A model generated the notes under the pieces. It had not been told where the DNA came from, ran no database searches, and saw only the letters and a list, made by a program, of their open reading frames with translations. This document shows positions 36,393-43,552 of a stretch of 64,000 bases of DNA, piece by piece (the first letter of the stretch is position 1; each line of letters begins with the position of its first letter). The stretch is taken from contig LJIA01000010.1 in assembly GCA_001295775.1 (NCBI GenBank), positions 124,001 to 188,000 of the forward strand. The letters are read 5' to 3'. The position numbers and the translations under genes were made by a program. This DNA comes from a beta proteobacterium AAP99. GTDB lineage: Bacteria > Pseudomonadota > Gammaproteobacteria > Burkholderiales > Burkholderiaceae_C.

Positions 36393-36500
36393 ATGGCCGA
36401 TTTCAAATAATTCTATCCGGGATGAATGGCCATTTTCCGCACGTAGCAAGCGGAAAATGGCCAATCATGCATTCTGGAAAATCAGTCCGAAAATGAATGA
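36393..36500. repeat. Long-hairpin dispersed element, copy 1 (about 108 bases)
   Basis: Central stem of 14 perfect pairs: TGGCCATTTTCCGC (36427-36440), 9-base loop ACGTAGCAA, GCGGAAAATGGCCA (36450-36463). The flanks ATGGCCGATTTCAAAT (left) and AGTCCGAAAATGAATG (right) correspond, inverted, to the flanks of the copy at 59028-59143. It fills the gap between convergent ZIP and sulfurtransferase genes and is AT-richer than its surroundings. It looks like a small non-autonomous mobile element. Confidence 0.7.
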
Positions 36501-36504
36501 TTGC

Positions 36505-37350
36505 TCAGCCCTTGGCCACCGGCCGCGTGCGGTCCGCCACCCATTCGCTCCAGCTGCCGGCGTACATGGGCGGCGTGCCCAGCCCGGCCAGCTCCATGGC
36601 CAGGACGTTGTGGCAGGCGGTTGAGCCTGAGCCGCAGCTCATCACCCACTGCTCGGCTGGCGTGTCGCCCAGCACGGCCTGCAGCTCGCGACGCAGCTGA
36701 TCGGCAGGCTTGAAGCGGCCGTCCGGCTCCAGGTTGTCCTTGAAGAAGCGGTTGCGGCTGCCCGGGATGTGGCCGGCCACCGGGTCGATCGGCTCCACCT
36801 CGCCGCGAAAGCGCTCCGGCGCCCGGGCATCCAGCAGGGTGAATCGCGGCTCCAGCAGATTGGCTTCCACGACGGCCACGTCAATGGCCTGCACCAGCGG
36901 GGCGGCCGGCTGAACATGCCCCGGCGCCGGGCTGGGTACCGCCGTCGTGCTATCGCCACCCGCGGCCAGCCACTGCGGCCATCCGCCATCCAGAACCGCC
37001 ACGGCCTCCAGGCCCAGCCAGCGGCACATCCACCACAGGCGTGCGGCAAACATGCCGCCCGAAGCGTCATAGACCACCACCTGCATGCCGTTGTGCACCC
37101 CGCGGCTGCCGAGCCACTGGGCAAACTTCTCACGCACCGGCAGTGGGTGGCGGCCGTTCGCGCCGGTCTTGGGCGCGGAGAGGTCGTCGTCCAGGTGCGC
37201 GAACTGTGCGCCGGGGATGTGGCCTTCCGCGTATTGGCGGCGGCCCAGCTGGACATCCATCAGATCGTGCCGGCAGTCGAACACCGCCACGCTCGCGCCG
37301 CTGGCCAGCAGCTTGCGCAGGGCGGGGGCACTAATCAGCGTTTGAAACAT
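36505..37350 (-). CDS. sseA: Sulfurtransferase (3-mercaptopyruvate/thiosulfate type, two rhodanese domains)
   Basis: 281 residues, tandem rhodanese domains. The N-terminal one is inactive (FDCRHDLMDVQLGRRQYAEGHIPGA then VVVYDASGGMFAARLWW). The C-terminal one has the active-site Cys in the loop VMSCGSGSTACHNV. Mercaptopyruvate sulfurtransferases usually have CGSGVTA and thiosulfate enzymes CRKGVT, so this is SseA-type with Val changed to Ser. DLLDVR-like and GHIPGSRN motifs are also present. It moves sulfur from mercaptopyruvate to cyanide or thiol acceptors. The ATG at 37350 lies 20 bases inside the 3' end of the exporter gene, so they are coupled. Confidence 0.9.
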   Translation of the reverse strand: MFQTLISAPALRKLLASGASVAVFDCRHDLMDVQLGRRQYAEGHIPGAQFAHLDDDLSAPKTGANGRHPLPVREKFAQWLGSRGVHNGMQVVVYDASGGMFAARLWWMCRWLGLEAVAVLDGGWPQWLAAGGDSTTAVPSPAPGHVQPAAPLVQAIDVAVVEANLLEPRFTLLDARAPERFRGEVEPIDPVAGHIPGSRNRFFKDNLEPDGRFKPADQLRRELQAVLGDTPAEQWVMSCGSGSTACHNVLAMELAGLGTPPMYAGSWSEWVADRTRPVAKG

Positions 37351-38272
37351 TCATCGTTTCCTTTGTGGGGATCGGCGCCCGGGTGTCTGATGCATCGCCG
37401 GGCGTGCTCGCCAAGAGTGTGGCGGCGCGAATGGTAACGAGCGTGGCCACCACGCCAGCTGTCAGAACGATGACGATGCCGGTGATTGCCATTGGGCCCA
37501 GCGCATCTCCAGCGACCCACACGCCGAGCAGACTGGAAAACACGACCACCGTGTACTGCAGGCTGCTGGTCAGCAGCGTCTTGCCGCGCGAGAAGGCGCG
37601 CGTCATGGCCAGTTGCGCTGCCAGCGCCAGCACGCCGATCGCCAGCAGCACGGCCCAGCCGCGAGCCGACGGCCACACCATGCCAAACAGCGCCATGCCC
37701 GTCAGCCCCACCAGCGCCGTGACCGCGGAGTGATAGAACACCGTGCGCCATTCCGGCTCGCCCAGCTTGCCCAGCGCGCGGATGTTCCAGTAGGCCAGGG
37801 CAGACAGCAGCCCGGAGAGCAAGCCCAGCAGCGCCGCCCCCGTGTCACCTTGGGAGAACACGGGCCGCAGCAGCAGCACGATGCCTGCAAATCCAACGAC
37901 GATGCAGGCCAGCAGCGCCCAGCGCAACTGCCTACGGCCACCCAACACGGCGGCCAGCACCGTGAACAGCGCCACGAACAGCGGCGAGGTGTAGTTCAGG
38001 GTCGTGGCCGTCGCCAGCGGCAGCACGCTGATGGCGTAGAAGAACAGCGTGAGCGCCGCCACGCCGCTGCCCGTGCGCTGTACCTGAAGGCGCACGTGCG
38101 GCGTACCGAAGGGCAGGCGATGCCAGGCCATCCACACGCCGAGGATCAGCGCCGCGACCACGCCACGAAAGAACACCGCCTGACTGACAGACACCTCGAC
38201 CGATACCAGCTTGACCAGCAGGCCCATCACGGCAAACAAGAGCGCGGCCAGCAGCATCCAGAGTGATTGCAT
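37331..38272 (-). CDS. EamA/DMT-superfamily transporter
   Basis: 313 residues with ten hydrophobic helices in two repeated halves, typical of EamA drug/metabolite transporters (SLWMLLAALLFAVMGLLVKL, FFRGVVAALILGVWMAW, TATTLNYTSPLFVALFTVLAAV in the first half; SLLGVWVAGDALGPMAITGIVIV in the second). It probably exports an amino acid or a small metabolite; the substrate is not deducible. Coupling to a sulfurtransferase gene suggests a thiol or sulfur compound, a weak inference. The start ATG 38272 faces the GMC oxidoreductase gene across 207 bases. Confidence 0.92.
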   Translation of the reverse strand: MQSLWMLLAALLFAVMGLLVKLVSVEVSVSQAVFFRGVVAALILGVWMAWHRLPFGTPHVRLQVQRTGSGVAALTLFFYAISVLPLATATTLNYTSPLFVALFTVLAAVLGGRRQLRWALLACIVVGFAGIVLLLRPVFSQGDTGAALLGLLSGLLSALAYWNIRALGKLGEPEWRTVFYHSAVTALVGLTGMALFGMVWPSARGWAVLLAIGVLALAAQLAMTRAFSRGKTLLTSSLQYTVVVFSSLLGVWVAGDALGPMAITGIVIVLTAGVVATLVTIRAATLLASTPGDASDTRAPIPTKETMNVSNAD

Positions 38273-38479
38273 GGGCCGGCAGTGTATGGGCTCGGATGAG
38301 GGAGTGACTTCGGCGCCGCGGGTCTGAATGACACCGTTTCAAAGCGCGACCCCGCCGGCTTGCCGTCCGAGGCAGCACAGTTGGTTCGCGCAGTGATCGC
38401 GTCGCGCAGTCACTCCACCTCAGTGCGTGCAGCGCCGGGGTCATTCCGCCATGCTGCGTGCTGCGCTAGCCTCCGCAGC

Positions 38480-40105
38480 ATGAATACGGAGACAGAGAAG
38501 ACCTACGACTACGTGATTGTCGGGGCGGGCACGGCGGGGTGCCTGCTTGCCAACCGCCTATCGCGCGACAAGGACACCACGGTCGCGCTCGTCGAAGCCG
38601 GCGGCAATGACAACTACCACTGGATCCACATTCCGGTGGGCTATCTCTACTGCATCAACAACCCGCGCACAGACTGGATGTACCGCACCCAGGCCGACCC
38701 CGGCCTGAACGGCCGCAGCCTGATCTATCCGCGAGGCCGCGTGATCGGTGGCTCATCGAGCATCAACGGCATGATCTACATGCGCGGCCAGGCGGCTGAC
38801 TATGACGCCTGGGCCGCCGGTGACGGCCATGGGCCCAACCCCGGCTGGCGCTGGGACGACGTGCTGCCCTTCTTCAAGGAGCACGAGGCCTATCACGGCG
38901 GCGCCGACGACATGCACAACGACCGCGGCGAGTGGCAGGTCAACCGTCAGCGGCTCTCATGGGAGATCCTGGACGCCTTCCGCGAGGCGGCGGTGCAGGC
39001 CGGGCTGCCACGCAAGGACGACTTCAACCGCGGCGACAACGAGGGCGTCGGCTACTTCGAGGTCAACCAGAAAAAGGGCTTTCGCTTCAGCGCCGCGCGT
39101 GCCTTCCTAAAGCCCATCCTCGCCCGAGACAACCTCTCGCTCTTCATCCACGCGCCGGTGCAGCGCCTGCGCTTCGAAGGCCGGCGCTGCACCGGCCTGG
39201 CGGTGCGTCGCGAGGACGGAGTGGTCGTCAACTTCCACGCCAACAAGGAAGTCATCCTCTGCGCCGGCGCGGTGAACACGCCGGTGCTGCTGGAGCGCAG
39301 CGGCGTGGGGCAGGGCGAGCGCGTATCTGCACTGGGCGTCCCGCTGGTGCACGCTTTGCCTGGTGTGGGCGAAAACATGCAGGATCATCTGCAGGTGCGC
39401 ATGGCCTTCAAGGTGCAGGGCGTGAAGACGCTTAACACCCTGGCGAGCAACTGGATGGGCAAGGCGCGCATCGGGCTGGAATACCTGCTCACGCGCACCG
39501 GCCCGATGAGCATGGCCCCCAGCCAGCTCGGCGCATTTGCGCGCAGCAGCGAGCGGCACGAGCGCGCCAACGTGCAGTACCACGTGCAGCCGCTCACGCT
39601 GGAAGCCTTCGGCCAGCCGCTGCACAGCTTCGATGCGTTCACTGCGAGTGTGTGCAACCTGCGGCCCACCAGCCGCGGCAGCATCCATGCGGCAAGCAGC
39701 GACCCGGATGCCGCGCCGGTCATCACCCCCAACTACCTGGCCACGGACGAAGACCGGCAGGTGGCGGCCGAGTCCATCCGGCTGACGCGGCGCATCGCGT
39801 CCCAGCCTGCTTTGGCGCGCTACCGGCCCGAGGAGTTCAAGCCGGGCATGCAGTTCGTCTCGGACGCGGATCTCGCCACCGCGGCCGGCGCCATTGGCAC
39901 CACCATCTTTCACCCTGTGGGTACGTGCAAGATGGGCCCGGCGGCCGACCCGCTCGCCGTGTGCGACGCCCAGGGCAGGGTGCACGGCGTGGGTGGGTTG
40001 CGTGTGGTGGACGCCAGCCTGATGCCGACCATCACCAGCGGCAACACCAATTCGCCCACGCTGATGATGGCCGAGAAGATTGCGCGCGACATCCGTGGGC
40101 GCTAG
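38480..40105 (+). CDS. GMC-family FAD oxidoreductase (choline/alcohol dehydrogenase type)
   Basis: 541 residues. FAD site DYVIVGAGTAGCLLANRLS at the start, GMC signature 1 in YPRGRVIGGSSSINGMIYMRG, signature 2 in GAVNTPVLLERSGVG, catalytic His in FHPVGTCKMG, and the C-terminal SGNTNSPTLMMAEK motif. It resembles choline dehydrogenase and medium-chain alcohol dehydrogenases; no betaine aldehyde dehydrogenase or BetI is nearby, so another alcohol is as likely. No signal peptide. The ATG at 38480 fits the family start; longer readings overlap the divergent promoter region. A REP-like repeat follows its stop. Confidence 0.94.
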   Translation: MNTETEKTYDYVIVGAGTAGCLLANRLSRDKDTTVALVEAGGNDNYHWIHIPVGYLYCINNPRTDWMYRTQADPGLNGRSLIYPRGRVIGGSSSINGMIYMRGQAADYDAWAAGDGHGPNPGWRWDDVLPFFKEHEAYHGGADDMHNDRGEWQVNRQRLSWEILDAFREAAVQAGLPRKDDFNRGDNEGVGYFEVNQKKGFRFSAARAFLKPILARDNLSLFIHAPVQRLRFEGRRCTGLAVRREDGVVVNFHANKEVILCAGAVNTPVLLERSGVGQGERVSALGVPLVHALPGVGENMQDHLQVRMAFKVQGVKTLNTLASNWMGKARIGLEYLLTRTGPMSMAPSQLGAFARSSERHERANVQYHVQPLTLEAFGQPLHSFDAFTASVCNLRPTSRGSIHAASSDPDAAPVITPNYLATDEDRQVAAESIRLTRRIASQPALARYRPEEFKPGMQFVSDADLATAAGAIGTTIFHPVGTCKMGPAADPLAVCDAQGRVHGVGGLRVVDASLMPTITSGNTNSPTLMMAEKIARDIRGR

Positions 40106-40137
40106 CCCGGATTTGCGTCGCTAGATCAAGCGTTCAT

Positions 40138-40188
40138 GCGGTTCTTCAGGCCAAAGTGGCTGGAGAACCGCACCAGACAAGCGGAAAG
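40138..40188 (-). repeat. REP-like hairpin repeat, copy 4
   Basis: Plus strand: GCGGTTC (40138-40144) pairs with GAACCGC (40165-40171), inner TTCAGGCCA/TGGCTGGA, then ACCAGACAAGCGGAAAG (40172-40188), the tag on the minus strand. It lies between convergent GMC oxidoreductase and DUF962 genes, where it may also act as a terminator. Confidence 0.85.
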
Positions 40189-40207
40189 GCTTGTGGTGCG
40201 CCCGCGA

Positions 40208-40531
40208 TCAGAACTTGATCTTGCCCGTGAGGATCTGGAACCACATGCGCCAGTCGCCCATGAAGCTGTACAGCGGCTGCTTGAAGCTGGCGGGCTTGTT
40301 CTTCTCGAAGCCGAAGTGCCCGACCCAGGCAAAGCCGTAGCCGCACAGCAGGGCATAGAGCAGGTAGATCGGCTGGCCGCGCCACAGGCCGGCGGCAGCA
40401 ATCAGCAGCGCCAGCGAGGAGCCGACAAAGTGCAGGCGCCTGCAGGTGCGGTTGCTGTGCTCGCTCAGGTAGAAGGGGTAGAACTCGGCAAAGCTCGTGT
40501 AGCGCTGCGGTGCGGCGGTGGTCTCGCTCAT
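40208..40531 (-). CDS. DUF962/Mpo1-like membrane protein
   Basis: 107 residues. The sequence opens with YTSFAEFYPFYLSEHSNRTCRRLHFVG, the DUF962/Mpo1 hallmark, with His in SEHSN and LHFVG; two central hydrophobic helices follow (LALLIAAAGLW, LLYALLCGYGFAWVGHF), then FEKNKPASFKQPLYSFMGDWRMW. In yeast Mpo1 is an Fe2+-dependent 2-hydroxy-fatty acid dioxygenase; the conserved histidines and the GHFGFEKNKPA motif are kept, so a similar lipid role is plausible. The start ATG 40531 is preceded by GAGGAGAC. Confidence 0.93.
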   Translation of the reverse strand: MSETTAAPQRYTSFAEFYPFYLSEHSNRTCRRLHFVGSSLALLIAAAGLWRGQPIYLLYALLCGYGFAWVGHFGFEKNKPASFKQPLYSFMGDWRMWFQILTGKIKF

Positions 40532-40582
40532 GGTGTCTCCTCGGTCTTCTGTTGTGCAGCGTAGAACCGGTGCCGCCGCGCT

Positions 40583-41392
40583 TCAAGCTGCAGCCTGAAG
40601 GTGCGCAGCCAGTGCCTTGAGCAGGGCGTCCGGCGCCTCGCTCATGATCTGGTGACCGGCGCCGTCCAGCACGATGAGCTTCGCGCCCGAGATTGCGCCC
40701 GCCACGGCCTTGCCGACCTTCGGCGGCGTCATCTGGTCTGCGCTGCCCGCCACCACGAGGGTGGGGCAGTCGATGGCCTTCAGCACTGCCTCGGACGCCG
40801 AGTAGGCGTTGCAGGCCGCAAAGTCAGTCGGCAGCACCTCGGCACCGTTCCTGACGTGGATGCGGTGCATCAGTTGCAGCGCCCCCCAGGGCGTGGCGAA
40901 ACCGGGGCCGGGCGCCTGCGGTTTGTGCGAGAAGCCGCCCCAGGCGCTGGAGAAACTCCAGGCATTGATCATGTCCATGGCCTTCGCGGGTGCTTCGCGT
41001 GTGGCGACAAGCAGTGCATCACTCACCTTCATGGGCAGTGCGGTGCCGACCAGCGTCAGACTGCGCGCGCGCTTCAGTCGGCCGGCAAGTTCAAGGCCGA
41101 TCAGGGAGCCCATGCTGTGGCCCACGACATGCACGCGGTCCAGGCCCGCTGAGGTGAGCGCAGTGGCGACAGCGTCTGCCATTGACTCGACGCTTGTGCA
41201 GAGTGGCCCGGCGCTCTGGCCATGCCCGGGCAGGTCGATCGCCAGCGTGTTGTAGCCATGGTGGGCGCACCAACGGCTCTGCAGGATCCAGACGGAATGG
41301 TCGTTCTGCGCGCCGTGGATGAAGAGCACGCTGGGCTTGGCGGCGTCGAAGGCCTTGCCGCCGGTGTAGGCATGCAGGTCGCCGAGCTTCAT
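40583..41392 (-). CDS. Alpha/beta hydrolase
   Basis: 269 residues. Oxyanion region FIHGAQNDHSVW, nucleophile Ser in VVGHSMGSLIGLE (GxSxG), Asp in VVAGSADQMTPPK and His in LDGAGHQIMSEAPD. It is a soluble hydrolase of the esterase/haloperoxidase type; substrate unknown. The ATG at 41392 overlaps the metY stop (ATGA), so it is translated after metY. Homologous genes often follow O-acetylhomoserine sulfhydrylase, which suggests a linked substrate, but nothing in the sequence identifies it. An upstream open frame exists but overlaps metY and is not coding. Confidence 0.92.
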   Translation of the reverse strand: MKLGDLHAYTGGKAFDAAKPSVLFIHGAQNDHSVWILQSRWCAHHGYNTLAIDLPGHGQSAGPLCTSVESMADAVATALTSAGLDRVHVVGHSMGSLIGLELAGRLKRARSLTLVGTALPMKVSDALLVATREAPAKAMDMINAWSFSSAWGGFSHKPQAPGPGFATPWGALQLMHRIHVRNGAEVLPTDFAACNAYSASEAVLKAIDCPTLVVAGSADQMTPPKVGKAVAGAISGAKLIVLDGAGHQIMSEAPDALLKALAAHLQAAA

Positions 41393-42705
41393 GACTTCAT
41401 CACCCGTTCTGCGGACTTGAGCGCCCGCTTGAGATCGTCGATGAGGTCGTCTGCAACCTCCAACCCGATGGATAGGCGGATCGTGCCTTGCGTGATGCCG
41501 CTCTTGGCCAGATCCTCGTCCGCCACGCGGAAGTGCGTCGTGGACGCCGGGTGAATGACCAGCGACTTCGCATCGCCCACATTCGCCAGGTGGGAGAACA
41601 GCTTCAGGTTCTCGACAAAGGCCCGTCCGGCCGCGCGCGTGCCGCGAAGATCGAAGCTGAACACGGCGCCGCAGCCGCGCGGCAGCAGGCGCTTTGCCAA
41701 CGCCTGGTCCGGATGGCTGTCCAGCTCCGGGTAGCCCACACGCTCCACCAGCGGGTGGGCGGCGAGCATGTCCACGACCTTGCGCGTGTTGGCCACGTGC
41801 CGCTCCATGCGCAGCGGCAGGGTCTCGATGCCCTGCAGCAGAAGAAAGGCAGTGTGCGGGCTCATGCAGGCCCCGAAGTCGCGCAGACCTTCGCGCCGGG
41901 CGCGAAGCAGGAAGGCGCCCACGGTCGATTCCTCCGTGAACACCATGTTGTGGAAGCCGGCGTAGGGTTCGCACAGCTCGGCAAAGTGACCGCGCGCAGC
42001 ATGGGCGGCCTGCCAGTCAAAGCGGCCGCTGTCCACCAGCACGCCACCAATCGCCACGCCGTGGCCGCCCAGAAACTTGGTGGCGGAATGGAAGAGCAGG
42101 TCTGCGCCGTGCTCGAAGGGGCGCATCAGCCAGGGCGAGGTGAAAGTGCTGTCCACCAGAAGCGGCAGGTGATGCGCGTGGGCGATCTCGCTCACGGCGG
42201 GAATGTCGAGCACGTCCAGCCCTGGGTTGCCGAGCGTCTCGCCGAACAGCAACTTCGTGTTCGGGCGAATGGCTGCGCGCCACTCGTCCAGGTTGCGCGG
42301 ATTGACGAAACTGGTCTCGATGCCGAAGCGCCTGAGCGTGTAAGCCAGAAGATTCTGGCTGCCGCCGTAGAGTGAGCGACTGGCCACGATGTGGCTGCCG
42401 GCGCCGGCAATCGTGCAGATGGCCAGATGCAGTGCCGCCTGCCCGCTGGCCGTGGCAATCGCACCGATGCCGCTTTCCAGCGTCGCGACGCGTTCCTCGA
42501 ACACCGCCACCGTGGGGTTCGAGATGCGCGAATACACATGACCGGCCCGCTCCATGTTGAACAGGCTGGCGGCGTGCTCACTGTCCTCAAACACGAAGGA
42601 GGTGCTGGCGTAGATCGGCGTGGCGCGCGCGCCGGTGGCGGGGTCCGGTCGGGCACCTGCGTGTAGCGCCAGGGTGTCGAAACCGGGATAGGGACGATCA
42701 CTCAT
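41389..42705 (-). CDS. metY: O-acetylhomoserine sulfhydrylase (aminocarboxypropyltransferase)
   Basis: 438 residues, the length of MetY rather than the shorter MetZ. It makes homocysteine from O-acetylhomoserine and sulfide with PLP, in methionine synthesis. Motifs: [38 protein letters not shown], the PLP lysine in [14 protein letters not shown], and NPGLDVLDI. Whether the acyl group is acetyl or succinyl cannot be read with certainty. The ATG at 42705 ([17 protein letters not shown]) is typical. First gene of a pair with the alpha/beta hydrolase; divergent from the CBS gene across 84 bases. Confidence 0.93.
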   Translation of the reverse strand: MSDRPYPGFDTLALHAGARPDPATGARATPIYASTSFVFEDSEHAASLFNMERAGHVYSRISNPTVAVFEERVATLESGIGAIATASGQAALHLAICTIAGAGSHIVASRSLYGGSQNLLAYTLRRFGIETSFVNPRNLDEWRAAIRPNTKLLFGETLGNPGLDVLDIPAVSEIAHAHHLPLLVDSTFTSPWLMRPFEHGADLLFHSATKFLGGHGVAIGGVLVDSGRFDWQAAHAARGHFAELCEPYAGFHNMVFTEESTVGAFLLRARREGLRDFGACMSPHTAFLLLQGIETLPLRMERHVANTRKVVDMLAAHPLVERVGYPELDSHPDQALAKRLLPRGCGAVFSFDLRGTRAAGRAFVENLKLFSHLANVGDAKSLVIHPASTTHFRVADEDLAKSGITQGTIRLSIGLEVADDLIDDLKRALKSAERVMKS

Positions 42706-42789
42706 GGGATGGGCCCGCGGTTGCAATCAATCGAGGCTGGGATAGTATCTGTCGAACCCCTGAGACGAGCGTGAGCACGAGGAGGCGCC

Positions 42790-43242
42790 ATGAAGGTTTA
42801 CGAGATCCTGAAAGTCAAGGGCGACGTGCTGTTCACCGCCAACCCGGACATGCCGTTGGCCGAAGCCATCAAGACCATGGCCGAGCGCGATATCGGCTCG
42901 TTGGTTGTCATGGAACATGGCGATCTGGTCGGCATGCTGACCTTCCGCGAAATCATCGAGACCCTGCACAAGCAGGACGGCAGCGTGGGGACCACACGCA
43001 TACGTACCGTGATGGATGACGCGCCGATGACCTGCACGCCCGACACTGAGGTCAATGAGGTGCGCCGCATGATGCTGGAGAAGCACACCCGCTACCTGCC
43101 GGTCATGAACGCCAAGACCCTGCTGGGCGTGATCTCCTTCTACGACGTGGCCAAGGCCGTGCTTGAAGCCCAGAGCTTCGAGAACAAGATGCTGAAGGCG
43201 TACATCCGCGACTGGCCCGAACCCGAGGAAAGCACGGGCTGA
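42790..43242 (+). CDS. Two-CBS-domain protein
   Basis: 150 residues, nearly all two CBS domains: MPLAEAIKTMAERDIGSLVVMEHGDLVGMLTFREII, then CTPDTEVNEVRRMMLEKHTRYLPVMNAKTLLGVISFYDV. Such stand-alone proteins bind adenosine nucleotides (AMP, ATP, SAM) and usually act as sensors or adaptors. No partner domain is fused. The ATG at 42790 has a strong GAGGAGG 7 bases upstream. A 310-base gap follows it. Confidence 0.93.
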   Translation: MKVYEILKVKGDVLFTANPDMPLAEAIKTMAERDIGSLVVMEHGDLVGMLTFREIIETLHKQDGSVGTTRIRTVMDDAPMTCTPDTEVNEVRRMMLEKHTRYLPVMNAKTLLGVISFYDVAKAVLEAQSFENKMLKAYIRDWPEPEESTG

Positions 43243-43552
43243 GCTACTGCGCGGCCCGGATCGCGCACTCCAGTGCTCGGCGTACACGTGTACGCCTGCG
43301 CGCTTCATGCGCGCTACGTTCATCCCGCGCTTTCTTCCGCTGTTCCTTTGGACTGCGATTCGCGCGAAGTTGATCACGGGCTTAGGAGCGCTGACTCGTC
43401 GGTTGGAGAACGCCACACGCTGATTGAACCGGCTGTCAGTCGCTGAATTCGCTACTCGCCGTAGCCGCCGAATAGCTCACTGCACCCCTCGCTGTACGCT
43501 TGGCGCCCACGCACCGCAGAGTGCGCGCATGTCCGTCATCGAGGGAGTCTGA
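43243..43552. other. Intergenic region of 310 bases with a long palindrome
   Basis: No convincing gene. It contains GGCGTACACGTGTACGCC at 43279-43296, a perfect 18-base palindrome, then CGCGCTTCATGCGCG (43299-43313), a 6-base inverted repeat, so the 3' end of the CBS transcript may fold into one or two hairpins. The rest shows no repeat copy. The MFS-acyltransferase gene starts at its right edge and must have its promoter here. Confidence 0.6.
43279..43296. repeat. 18-base perfect palindrome
   Basis: GGCGTACACGTGTACGCC, centred at 43287/43288, 37 bases after the CBS gene stop. Without a loop it fits a dimeric-protein operator better than a terminator; no U-tract follows. Confidence 0.55.
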
